From positions 325,775,294-325,839,293 of the forward strand of contig NC_053037.3 in assembly GCF_002575655.3 (NCBI RefSeq): a stretch of 64,000 nt of DNA. Direction: 5' to 3'. Each line of letters opens with the position of its first letter. Position 1 is the stretch's first letter. Source of the DNA: Aegilops tauschii subsp. strangulata. Its lineage: Eukaryota; Streptophyta; Magnoliopsida; Poales; Poaceae. Under the pieces are notes generated by a model. That model saw nothing but the letters and a program-made list of their open reading frames with translations. It was not told the origin of the DNA and ran no database searches. The position numbers and the translations under genes are program-made. This document shows positions 9,221 through 20,051 of the stretch, one piece after another.

Positions 9221-10203
9221 AATGGCTAAGTTGTGGAGATAAAAACACTCGTTACTTCCACTTAAGAGCCACTATGAGGAGAAGGAAGAACCTCATAAAA
9301 TCTTTGTTGAATGCTAATGGTGACGTGATCAGCAACATAAATGAGCTTGAGGACATGGCAACGATGTTTTATAAGGACCTCTACACTTCAGAGGGAGTTG
9401 CAAATATGCATGACGTTTTGGATACGGTACCGGCTAAGGTGACGGCAACTATGAACATCTCTCTTAACGCTAAATACACTACTAGTGAAGTAAAAACAAC
9501 CCTATTTCAAATGTATCCTATGAAAGCTCCGGGCCCGGATGGCTACCCAGCGCACTTCTTTCAGAAACACTGGGATATATGTGGTTATGAGGTAACTAAA
9601 GCAGTGTTGCGCATTGTGGAAGGCGAGGAGAGCGCAGAGTGCATCAATAATACTTATCTAGTTTTAATCCCAAAGGTAAAGAATCCATCCTCGCTAACCC
9701 AATTCCGTCAAATCAGCCTATGCAATGTTTTATATAAGATTGCTTCTAAAGTCATTGCTAACCGGTTGAAAGAGATACTTCCAAAAATTATTTCTGCAGA
9801 GCAGTCCGCCTTTGTCCCAGGGAGGTATATTACTGATAACATCATTGTTGCTTATGAGTGCTTGCACTTTATGAAAAGAAATAAAGCCCTGAAACATCGC
9901 CATTGTGCCCTGAAGTTAGACATGATGAAGGCGTATGACAGGGTGGAATGGACATATCTGGAGGCAGTAATGCTCAAGCTTGGCTTTTCTGAGAGATGGG
10001 TTTCAATTGTCATGAATATGGTTAAATCAGTATCATACTCAGTTCTCTTCAATGGCAAGAAACTTGACGATTTCAAACCTTCGAGAGGTATTCGGCAGGG
10101 AGACCCAATATCACCCTACCTTTTCTTGTTAGCAGTAGAGGGCCTTTCAGGCCTCCTCAAAAGAGACCATTCGTTGCATTTGAGTGGGATTCAAGTGGCT
10201 CCT
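9187..10203 (+). pseudogene. LINE 1 reverse transcriptase, 5' part
   Basis: The frame carries typical L1-clade reverse transcriptase blocks: KAPGPDGYPAHFF, LVLIPKV, FRQISLCNVLYKI, SAFVPGRYITDNI, LKLDMMKAYDRVEW and GIRQGDPISPYLF. It is interrupted at base 10203 by a solo LTR, just before the catalytic FADD box. The reading resumes in register on the far side after the duplicated CTCCT, so the insertion itself did not shift the frame. Confidence 0.85.
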
Positions 10204-11865
10204 TGATGTCTACTACGCAGCCTTCTTCTTGTAGACGTTGTTGGGCCTCCAAGTGCAGAGGTTTGTAGGACAGTAGCAAATTTCCCTCAAGTGGATGACC
10301 TAAGGTTTATCAATCCGTGGGAGGCGTAGGATGAAGATGGTCTCTCTCAAGCAACCCTGCAACCAAATAACAAAGAGTCTCTTGTGTCCCCAACACACCC
10401 AATACAATGGTAAATTGTATAGGTGCACTAGTTCGGCGAAGAGATGGTGATACAAGTGCAATATGGATGGTAGATATAGGTATTTGTAATCTGAAAATAT
10501 AAAAACAGCAAGGTAACTAATGATAAAAGTGAGCGTAAACGGTATTGCAATGCTAGGAAACAAGGCCTAGGGTTCATACTTTCACTAGTGCAAGTTCTCT
10601 CAACAATAAGAACATAATTGGATCATATAAATATCCCTCAACATGCAACAAAGAGTCACTCCAAAGTCACTAATAGTGGAGAACAAACGAAGAGATTATG
10701 GTAGGGTACGAAACCACCTCAAAGTTATTCTTTCCAATCAATCCGTTGGGCTATTCCTATAAGTGTCACAAACAGCCCTAGAGTTCCTACTAGAATAACA
10801 CCTTAAGACACAAATCAACCAAAACCCTAATGTCACCTAGATACTCCAATGTCACCTCAAGTATCCGTGGGTATGATTATACGATATGCATCACACAATC
10901 TCAGATTCATCTATTCAACCAACACATAGAACCTCAAAGAGTGCCCCAAAGTTTCTACCGGAGAATCAAGACGAAAACGTGTGCTAAACCCTATGCATAG
11001 GTTCATGGGCGGAACCCGCAAGTTGATCACCAAAACATACATCAAATGAATCACATGATATCCCATTGTCACCACAGATACACACGGCAAGGCATACATC
11101 AAGTGTTCTCAAATCATTAAAGACTCAACCCGATAAGCTTACTTCAAAGGGAAAACTCAATCCATTACAAGAGAGGAGAGGGGGAGAAGCAACATAAGAT
11201 CCAACTATAATAGCAAAGCTCGCGATACATCAAGATCGAATCACCTCAAGAATACGAGAGAGAGAGATCAAACACATAGCTACTGGTACATACCCTCAGC
11301 CCCGAGGGTGAACTACTCCCTCCTCGTCATGGAGAGCGCCGGGATGATGAAGATGGCCACCGGTGAGGGTTCCCCCTCCGGCAGGGTGCCGGAATAGGGT
11401 CCCGATTGGTTTTTGGTGGCTACAGAGGCTTGCGACGGCGGAACTCCCGATCTGTTCTGTTCCCCGATCGTTTTAGGGTATATGGATATATATAGGTGAA
11501 AGAAGTACGTCAGGGGAGCCACGAGGGGCCCACGAGGGTGGAGGGCGCGCCCAGGGGGGTGGGCGCGCCCCTTGCCTCGTGCCTCCCTCGTTGCTTTCCT
11601 GACGTGCACTCCAAGTCTCCCAGGTTGCTTTCTTTCCAAAAATAACTTCTCCAGAAGGTTTCATTCCGTTTCGACTCCGTTTGATATTCCTTTTCTTCGA
11701 AACACTGAAACAAGGGAAAAAACAGGAACTGACACTGGGCTCTGGGTCAATAGGTTAGTCCCAAAAATAATATAAAAGTGCATAGTAAAGCCCATAAAAC
11801 ATCCAAAATGGATAATATAATAGCATGAATACTTCATAAATTATAGATACGTTGGAGACGTATCA
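10204..11865 (-). repeat. solo LTR of an Athila-type gypsy element (1662 bp)
   Basis: On the plus strand it runs from TGATGTCTAC to GACGTATCA, the reverse complement of the LTR at 59858-61538. It is flanked on both sides by CTCCT (10199-10203 and 11866-11870), a perfect 5-bp target duplication. With no internal sequence attached, it is a solo LTR left by LTR-LTR recombination. On its sense strand a TATA-like CCTATATATATCC lies at 11497-11485, and a GC-rich palindromic block lies upstream at about 11514-11582. Confidence 0.95.
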
Positions 11866-11870
11866 CTCCT

Positions 11871-13181
11871 TCAGCGCCACGAGTTAACCATTTGTTATTT
11901 GCTGATGATAGCCTGCTGTTTTTCAAGGCAAACGGTTCAGGGGCGATGGAAGTGTCAAACCTGTTGGATTCCTATTGCCAAGCTTCAGGGCAGAGGATAA
12001 ATACAAACAAGTCCTCAGTTTATTTCAGCAAGGGAACACCAGACAATGTCAGACAAGAAGTAAAGGGGGTTCTCAATGTCCATATTGAAACTCTTAATGA
12101 GAAATATCTGGGTATGCCCTCTGATATTGGTTCTTCTAGGATGGGTGTTTTTAAGTATCTGAAAGATAGGTTATGCTCTAAGGTGAAAGGTTGGATTGAG
12201 AAAACAATCTCTGCAGCAGGCAAATAAATTCTTATTAAATTAGTAGCACAGGTCGTCCCAGTTTTCTCAATGTGATGCTTTAAATTGCCACGAGGTTTAT
12301 GTGAAAAGCTGAATAAGCTCATTGGCCAGTTCTTCTGGGGCAGCAAAGAGGGTCAACGAAAACCACACTGGGTTTCCTGGAGAGTTATGACTCAACCGAA
12401 GAAGTGTGGCGGATTGGGATTTAGGGACATCGAGCTCTTCAATTTAGCCTTATTGGCTCGTCAATCATGGTGCCTGCTCACAGTGCCTGATTCACTTTGC
12501 GTGCGGTTGCTTAAATCTGTCTACTACCCAAACAATGACATTCTGACGGCCGAATTGGGATCACACCCATCTCAGGTATGGAGGTCAATCCTAGAAGGTA
12601 GAGACGTGCTCTCACTAGGTATTATAAGGCGCATTGGGGATGGTTCAAACACCCGTATTTGGGCAGACAATTGGATACCAAGAGACTCGTCGATGAGGCC
12701 ACTACTTTGCCTGGCTAGCGACCCCCCTGTTTTGGTTAGCAAATTGATTGACAATACCTCAGCAGCTTGGAGAGATGATAAGTTGCACCAGTTTTTTCTT
12801 CCGTCTGATATTCAAGTTATAAAGAATATACCTCTTTGCACGACACCAATGACTGACTTCTGGGCATGGCAATTTGAAAAGAAAGGTGCATTTTCTGTCA
12901 AGTCGGCACATCGAATGTTGATGAATTTGAGAAATATGAGAGATAACTTGCTCAATCAAAGAGGAGATTCATCCAATAGCACGACAGATGAGAAGTGCTG
13001 GTCATCTTTGTGGAACACCAAAGTTCCAGGCAAAATTAGAACTTTTCTTTGGAGGCTCGCAAGACATTCTTTGCCGTCAGAGGACGTGCGCCACCATAGA
13101 AACATGCGTGACACAGATTCTTGCCAACTATGTGGAGCAGCTGATTCATGGAGGCACTCGTTGATTGATTGCACAACATAG
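11871..13181 (+). pseudogene. LINE 1 reverse transcriptase 3' part and Cys/His motif
   Basis: Directly after the solo LTR the frame enters LLFADDSLLFF, the catalytic aspartate box. It continues through the thumb region (KYLGMPSDIG, LPRGLCEKLN, FFWGSKEGQRKPHWVSW) and a zinc-binding reverse-transcriptase-associated region (WRLARHSLPSEDVR, CQLCGAADSWRHSLIDC). Stops in the same frame occur at 12225-12227 (TAA), 12273-12275 (TGA) and 13179-13181 (TAG), so the product is inactive. Confidence 0.85.
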
Positions 13182-13922
13182 AGGTGTGTGTGGGCCTTAG
13201 GTGACGAGGAATTAACTGATCATATTGTTGAGTCTCAAGAACCCAATGCTAAACATTGGCTCTTCAACAAGATGGATGCATTATCACATATGGAGTTTGT
13301 GAAGATGGCCGTCACTCTTTGGGCAATATGAGTTGCGCGTAGAAAAGCTATACACGAGTCAATATTTCAAAGCCCAATGTCGACTCACCGCTTCATAGAA
13401 AGCTTCATTGCCGAATTGGATGGTGTGAATATGATTGTTAGCACTTCCACTCCGGCTGGACGCGCACATGCGATAATGAGGCGGAGCTCTTGGAAAGCAC
13501 CTCCAAGCGGACATGTTAAAATCCATGTAGATGGGGGTCTGTCCCATGATAGGCGTGTTGAAGCTGCGGCAGCAGTGTGCAGGGATGAACCTGGTCAGTA
13601 CCTCGGGTCCTCAGCAATTGTTCTACCTGGGGTTATAAATCCTACAATTTTAGAGTCCATTTTATCATGAGGCCTTGGCACTTGCGGCTGATTTATCTTT
13701 GGATCACTTGGTGATTGCATGTGACTGCAAGCCGATTGTGGATGACATCAAAAAGGGGATAGGAGGCCCCCATATCATAGTCGTCGAGGATAAATAATAG
13801 AAGAGGGTATTTTGCTAGTTGTGATTTTGTATTTGAAGGTCGTGCTTCGAATCTAGAGGCGCACAACCTTCTGAAATTTTCTATCTCACTTCCGCAGGGT
13901 CGCTATTTGTGGCTTCTATCCC
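13182..13922 (+). pseudogene. LINE 1 RNase H domain remnant
   Basis: The sequence continues the LINE ORF2 frame with a TGA at 13329-13331. An RNase H-like domain follows: KIHVDGGLSHD (first Asp), then AAAVCRDEPGQYLGSSAIV. Near 13660-13670 the frame shifts; the downstream frame holds EALALAADLSLDHLVIACDCKPIVDDIK with the later catalytic Asp. Further decay ends the domain before 13922. Plant LINEs of this clade commonly carry such a C-terminal RNase H. Confidence 0.7.
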
Positions 13923-13988
13923 CTCATGACCCACTTTGTATCCCTATGAACATAGTTTCTAATTAATAAAGTGTGGGATCCTTAAAAA

Positions 13989-15198
13989 AATCTAGTCAAT
14001 GATCCTAGTATTTGACCTGCCATGTCGGCAAATACTGGCTAAACATCCTCAAAGTTTAAAATAGACCGCATCAAATGGTTAGGTATGCTTATTTTGGGAA
14101 TTACAAGTCCATGGTTCAATTTAGTTTTCGTCTACAAGTTCAAGATTTGTTTAGACTTTTTCCTTTCTTACGCCCTAGGACCGGCGGGCCCGCTACTTTC
14201 ATGTCACCAACTGAAACAATGGTGTACAAGCTGGGCTCATCATGCAGCCAGGCGTTACGTCCAGGAAGCCCCGAGCCAACAGAAGATTCACCCCGGCCTC
14301 CGATAGCCAGGCGAGATGACCGGAGGGAGGTCCTAATCGGCGCCTTTAGCGCCGATTCCTGGTTCCGGCGCACACGCAGAAGGTGATTGGGCCGGCCCAT
14401 TAAAGCACGATTGCTGGATCGTTGCGCCTCCTCGCTCACTCGGGTCGCTCGTTGCTCGATCCCAGTCGCAAGTTTTTTTTTGCGGGGTGATCTCAGCCGC
14501 CAGTTGACGCTTCTAAAACATGACGCTAGTTAACTATTGATCGTGACCATGCACTACTGACCAAGTATTTGACTACTAGCTTTTACAAAAAAGTTCACTC
14601 CTCGATTTGGTACCGCTCGCGCAGCCCGCACCGAAACAGTGCTTTACCCCTAGACACTAAAAACTTTAAAAATATCATAAATTTGAAAAAGAGTTCGCAA
14701 ATTCAAAAAAAGTTCATCAATTATCAAAAAAGTTCATCGAATTTAAAAAAGTTCATCCAATTTGAGAAAAGTTAATCGAATTTGAAAAAAGTTCATCAAA
14801 TTAGAAAAGAAGTTCATCGGATTTGAAAAAGTTCATCCAATTTGAAAAAAATCCATCGGCAATGAAAAAGTTCATCAAAATTTAAGAAAAAAGTTCACCG
14901 ATTTTGCTTAAAAATTTCATGATTTTTTTTAAAAGTTCATTGAACCAGGAACGAAAAAGGAAAAAAGGAAAGTAGGGGAAGAAAAGGATGAAAAAGATGT
15001 ATTTGTCACATGAGGTTGGGTGGCACGGTTGTCAGTGAAAAGAACCTCGATGGAAGAGGTCGTTGCTTCGATTCACGATGACCCCAATTTCTTTTTCGCT
15101 TAAGGACAGGAAAACACATAGACGGGCCAGGCCATTCAGATCGAAGGAAGCAGGCGGGGTGTGTGCTGTTTGCGAATAACACGGTAAGGGGGCGCCGC
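13989..15198. other. unassigned sequence with AAAAAGTTCATC minisatellite
   Basis: No gene is supported. About 14584-14945 consists of degenerate units of roughly 18-24 bases built on AAAAAGTTCATC followed by an A/T-rich spacer, with at least ten units visible. The flanks contain a GC-rich stretch (14160-14470) without convincing coding features. Confidence 0.55.
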
Positions 15199-16062
15199 TT
15201 AGGGTTTGCCATGACCGAAGCACTTGCGTAAGAATTCTTGTCCTATACTCCTGGACGCATCTCCTCCGGACGACATTTTATTTTAACACTGGTTGGGTTC
15301 TAAAAACATCTACAAGCAGGATCACCTAATTTGGTGCCTTATACACCCGCGGACATGTTCGGACTTGTCCACCGGCAATGCCCGAACAGTAGCCATTTTG
15401 CCCTATCCACAATCACAAATTATAAATTCGGATACTCTATTTCATACAAAATCATGCAGTCTACGTAGATCATAGAGCGGACATGGACATGCAATTAGTT
15501 CCTCCAAAAAGGCCGAGATAGATGAAACAAGTAAAATATAAACATGGCTAGGAGGGTGGCAGCCGGAGTTTACCGCTTGGCTGGGCCCTGCCCTTGCAGT
15601 CGGTGGCGCGACGGTCCATCTCCCCCGGAGTTTAGGGTTTGCCATGACCGAAGCACTTGCGTAAGAATTCTTGTCCTATACTTCTGGACGCATCTCCTCC
15701 GGCCGACATTTTATTTCAACACTGGTTGGGTTCTAAAAGCATCTACAAGCAGGATCACCTAATTTGGTGCCCTATACACCCGCGGACATGTTCGGGCGTG
15801 TCCACTGGCAATGCCCGAACAGTAGCCAATTTGCCCTATCCACAATCACAAATTCTAAATTCGGATACTCTATTTCATACAAAATCATACAGTCTACGTA
15901 GATCATAGAGCGGACATGGACATGCAATTAGTTCATCCAAAAAGGCCGAGATAGATGAAACAAGTAAAATATAAACATGGCTAGGAGGGTGGCGGTCGGA
16001 GTTTACCGCTTGGCTGGGCCCTGCCCTTGCAGTCGGTGGCGCGACGGTCCATCTCCTCCGTT
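15199..16062. repeat. tandem duplication, period 433 bp
   Basis: Two near-identical units follow each other directly. The block AGGGTTTGCCATGACCGAAG starts at 15201 and again at 15634, and ATCTCC(C/T)CCG occurs at 15618 and 16051, both exactly 433 bases apart. The copies differ by scattered substitutions. The minus-strand reading looks like the 3' end and trailer of a coding-like locus that continues at 16063-16229 and 28077-28587. Confidence 0.9.
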
Positions 16063-16229
16063 TACACGTCGGTGGCGGGAGGGTCATCGTCGTTGTTCGA
16101 GGTGGTGCCGCTCTCCGATGCAAAATCATAGCCACAGAGGTGGTGGAGGAGGCGATGTTGCCCTTTGCGTGACGGGCGACCTTGAAGGCAACAGTCTCCT
16201 TCTCCTGCGTAAGGCGCTCAGATGCCTCG
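16063..16229 (-). pseudogene. coding-like sequence of unknown function, distal part (split by the LARD)
   Basis: On the minus strand this GC-rich stretch reads as a continuous hydrophilic frame containing SERLTQEKETVAFKVARHAK. It joins sequence at 28082 once the LARD and one copy of CCTCG are removed. I do not recognise the family. The codon-like composition contrasts with the AT-rich neighbours. It could be a gene fragment carried by a DNA transposon. Confidence 0.3.
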
Positions 16230-19200
16230 TGTGACGCCCCCGATTTGACCGTACACTAATCATGCACGCAAATGTGTACGATCAAGATCAGGGACTCACG
16301 GGAAGATATCACAACACAACTCTAAAACATAAATAAGTCGTACAAGCATCATAATACAAGCCAGGGGCCTCGAGGTCTCCAATACAAGTGCTCGATCACA
16401 GACGAGTCAGCGGAAGCAACAATATCTGAGCACAGACATAAGTTAAACAAGTTTGCCTTAAGAAGGCTAGCACAAACTAGGATACAGATCGAACGAGGCA
16501 CAAGCCTCCTGCCTGGGATCCTCCTAACTACTCCTGGTCGTCGTCAGCGGGCTGCATGTCGTAGTAGGCACCTCCAGTGTCGTAGGTGTCGTCTGGCTCC
16601 TGGACTCCAGCATCTGGTTGTGACAACCAGATAGAAAGGAAAGGGGGAAAAGAGGGAGAGAAGCAACCGTGAGTACTCATCCAAAGTACTCGCAAGCAAG
16701 GAGCTACACTACATATGCATGGGTATATGTGTAAAGGGGCATATCAGTGGACTGAACTGCAGAATGCCAGAATAAAAGGGGGATAGCTAGTCATGTCGAA
16801 GACTACGCTTCTGGCCATCTCCATCTTGCAGCATGTAGAAGAGAGTAGATTGAAGTCCTCCAAGTAGCATCGCATAGCATAATCCTACCCGGCGATCCCC
16901 TCCTCGTCGCCCTGTTAGAGAGCGATCACCGGGTTGTATCTGGCACTTGGAAGGGTGTATTTTATTCAGTATCCGGTTCTAGTTGTCATAAGGTCAAGGT
17001 ACAACTCCGGGTCGTCCTTTTACCGAGGGACACGGCTATTCGAATAGATAAACTTCCCTGCAGGGGTGCACCACATAACCCAACACGCTCGATCCCATTT
17101 AGCCGGACACACTTTTCTAGGTCATGCCCGGCCTCGGAAGATCAACACGTCACAGCCCCACCTAAGCACAACAGAGAGGTCAGCACGCCGGTCTAACCCT
17201 ATGCGCGCAGGGGTCTGGGCCCATCGCCCTATGCACACCTGCACGTTGCGTACGCGGCCGGAAGCAGACCTAGCCTAGTGGCGTTCCAGTCCAATCCGGC
17301 GCGCGCCACTCAGTCGCTGACGTCACGAAGGCTTCGGCTGATACCACGACGCCGGGATACCCATAACTACTCCCGCGTAGATGGTTAGTGCGTATAGACC
17401 AAATGGCCAGACTCAGATCAAATACCAAGAACTCGTTAAGCGTGTTATGTCGAAGTAACCGTGGACGCCGTCTAGGGCCAGGCCCACCTCTCACCTAGGC
17501 GGTCTCAACCTGCCTGTCGCTCCGCCACAAAGATCCACTTGCGGGTACTCCTACGAGCCGACCCGACTTTATTTACCACATGTGTCATGTATAGAGTATA
17601 TAAGTATATACCCGTGATCACCACCCAAGTGATCACGGCCCGATAGTATAGCACAGCAGACGGACAAGAATGTAGGGCCACTGATGGAAAACTAGCATCC
17701 TATACTAAGCATGTAGGATTGCAGGTAAAGGTAACAACAGTAGTAGCAAGGATAGGCTATGCATCAGGATAGGATATCGGAAAGCAGTAACATGCTACAC
17801 TACTCTAATGCAAGCAGTATAGAGAAGAATAGGCGATATCTGGTGATCAAGGGGGGGGGGCTTGCCTGGTTGCTCTGGCAAGTAGGAGGGGTCGTCAACT
17901 CCGTAGTCGAACTGGGCAGCAGCAGCGTCGGTCTCGTAGTCTACCGGAGAGAAGAAGGGGGAAGAAACAGTAAATACAATGCAAACATAAGCATGACGAT
18001 GCGTGACATGACAATGAGCGGTACTAGGTGTGCCCTAACGCGGCAGTAGGTGGTACCGGCGAAGGGGGGGAACATCCGGGAAAGTATTCCCGATGTTTCG
18101 CATTTTCGGACAGATGAAACGGAGGGGGAAAGTTGCGTGTTTGATAGGTTAGGGAGGTGTGGTGGACGAACAAGCTACATATTCGGATTCGTCTCGTCAT
18201 TCTGAGCAACTTTCATGTACAAAGTTTTCCCATCCGAGTTACGGATTAAAAGATATGATTTTCTAAAGATTTAATCATTTTCTGAAATTATTTAATTTAA
18301 CAAAAAAAGGAATATGACGTCAGCATGACGTAGTGATGACCTCAGCAGTCAACAGAGCGGCTGACCAGGTCAAACTGACCAGTGGGTCCTAGCTGTCATA
18401 GACAGTGGACTAACAGAAGATTAAACTAACTAAATTTAGATTAGTTAAGTACTGGACCCCACCTGTCATAGTCTAATCAGCTAAACTAATTAGTTTTAAT
18501 TACAGGATTAAGCGGTGGGGCCCGCACGTCAGTGGCTGGGGCCTGCCCAGTCAACAGTTGACTGGGTCAACCCAGTCAACTGGGACCCACGGGGCCCACT
18601 GGCAGTGGCTCTGGGGTGGCCCCAGGCCAGCCACGTCGGCGGCCGGCGCCGGAGCGACTCCGGCGACCAAAACAGAGGCGGCCCCTCGCCGGAGTTGGCC
18701 GGAATCGCGCTACAAGTGACCATTTGGCCCGGGGTTTGGCCCTACGGGACGCGCACGTCGCGCCGCATCAGATGTGGGCAGTGCCAGGAGCGGACACGGC
18801 CGGAATCGAGCGGGGCGTCGACGAGCGGCGACAGCCAGAGTTGGGCGAGCACGGGATCGACTCTACGGGCGCTAATGCGATGGACTAGCGGCACGGGCGG
18901 TATCGGGGCGATGCACTGAGCACGACCGAGTGCTTACCTGGCCCTGAAACGAACGGCAGCAGCAGCGACGATGACCGCAGTGGCCGCGAGGTTCGGCAAT
19001 GGCGGGGAAACGAAGCTAGGGGCGCGCAGGGAAAACGGGGAGAGAGGGGAGGTGTGCGAGCTCACAGTGGTCGCAGAGGAGGGGCGGCGAGGTCTGGGGC
19101 GCTGTGTAGCTCGTGAATCGACGGCGAGGTTGTGCGACGGCGGACAGGGAAGAAGATGAAGCAGGCGTCGTCGATGGGGCCTCCCGTCTTTGATCTAGCA

Positions 19201-20039
19201 CCGTAATCCACGTAGGGGGGGCACGCACTTCCTCCTGGACAGGACAGTGCAGCTGGAGGCGGCCGGGGGGGCGGTGGTTCGCGTTAGCGAGCTCCGGCTT
19301 GGGCGTTCGGCGAGCTGGGAGGAGCAGGGAGAGTGGAAGAGGGCGAGGCAGATCTGGACGAGGCGAGAGGGGGGTATCGGGCGGCTAGGGTTCCAGGGGA
19401 AGGAGAGTGGGAGCCGGGGGTTCTTATCCACTCGCCGGCGCCAGCGAGCTGGTCCGGCGGGGCTCCTCCCCTGTAGCGACGTGCCTGAGGAACAGGACGA
19501 GCGACCGGGTGGGGGTGGGCCACTGGGCTGAGTTAGCTGGGCCGGTTCGGCTGGCTAGGCCCAGGGGGCAGGGGTCTTCCCCCTTTTTTTTTGCCTTTCT
19601 CTTTTAAAAACTTTTTATTATTTTCTTTTTTTGTTTTCCTTTTTGTTACTATTTATGTTAGTTTTATAAATAATAAAATTAGTTCCTAAAATAGTATTAC
19701 TACTTATTCTAATGCCACAATAACTTGGGCACCCAAACAAATTAGTTTAACATTTTATATATTATAAAAGGAATTTAATTATTGGTTTTAGCTACTATTT
19801 ATTTACTTTCGAGCATTCAGTTATTTTATAAAAGTGTGGTTTCTCCACCATAATTACCTATGCAATATTTGGTTCACTCCGAACATTTTAGTTTTAATAT
19901 TTGAAAACTTTTATTGTTTGCTTGATTTTGAATTTGAATTTGAATCGGTTTCGAACTAACGCGAGATTAGTAACAGTAATAGAGGTGACATGGCAACATT
20001 AGTAGAGGTTTACTGTAGCTTGATTATCCGGGCGTCACA
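16230..20039 (-). repeat. 3' LTR of the LARD (3810 bp)
   Basis: This LTR is bounded by TGTGACGCCC and GGGCGTCACA and is highly similar to 24233-28076. It contains a G-run near 17850, a TATA-like tract (17597-17610) beside a perfect inverted repeat (17612-17638), and a GC-rich block (18500-19600) next to an AT-rich end (19600-20000). It lacks the 19-bp insertion found in its partner near 26519. Confidence 0.93.
17597..17638 (-). promoter_or_regulatory. TATA-like tract with adjacent inverted repeat in the LARD LTR
   Basis: A tract of alternating TATA bases (17597-17610) abuts the perfect 10-bp inverted repeat CCGTGATCAC / GTGATCACGG with a 7-base spacer (17612-17638). The second LTR has the same arrangement at about 25615-25657 with one arm changed. 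A promoter function is plausible because the LTR should start the element's transcript, but it is inferred. Confidence 0.35.
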
Positions 20040-20051
20040 ATTCTCCTCCAC
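20040..20051 (-). other. polypurine tract of the LARD
   Basis: Read on the minus strand, GTGGAGGAGAAT ends exactly at the TGTGACGCCC that opens the 3' LTR. This sets the element's orientation. Confidence 0.8.

Larger units (their letters stand above)
7685..13988 (+). mobile_element. non-LTR retrotransposon (LINE 1), decayed and interrupted
   Basis: A plant L1-type LINE. It has the tail of ORF1, an APE-type endonuclease, reverse transcriptase, a Cys/His motif and RNase H, followed by a short A-run at about 13985-13991. ORF1 lacks its N-terminal part, so the element is 5'-truncated or its beginning is unrecognisable. A solo LTR (10204-11865) interrupts the reverse transcriptase. I count at least five in-frame stops and two frameshifts. 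No convincing target duplication was found, and the 5' boundary is approximate. Confidence 0.8.

Noticed and set aside
14546..14560. GCACTACTGACC as a left CACTA terminus
   Set aside because: It diverges from CACTACTGGAA after the eighth base and lacks subterminal repeats around it.
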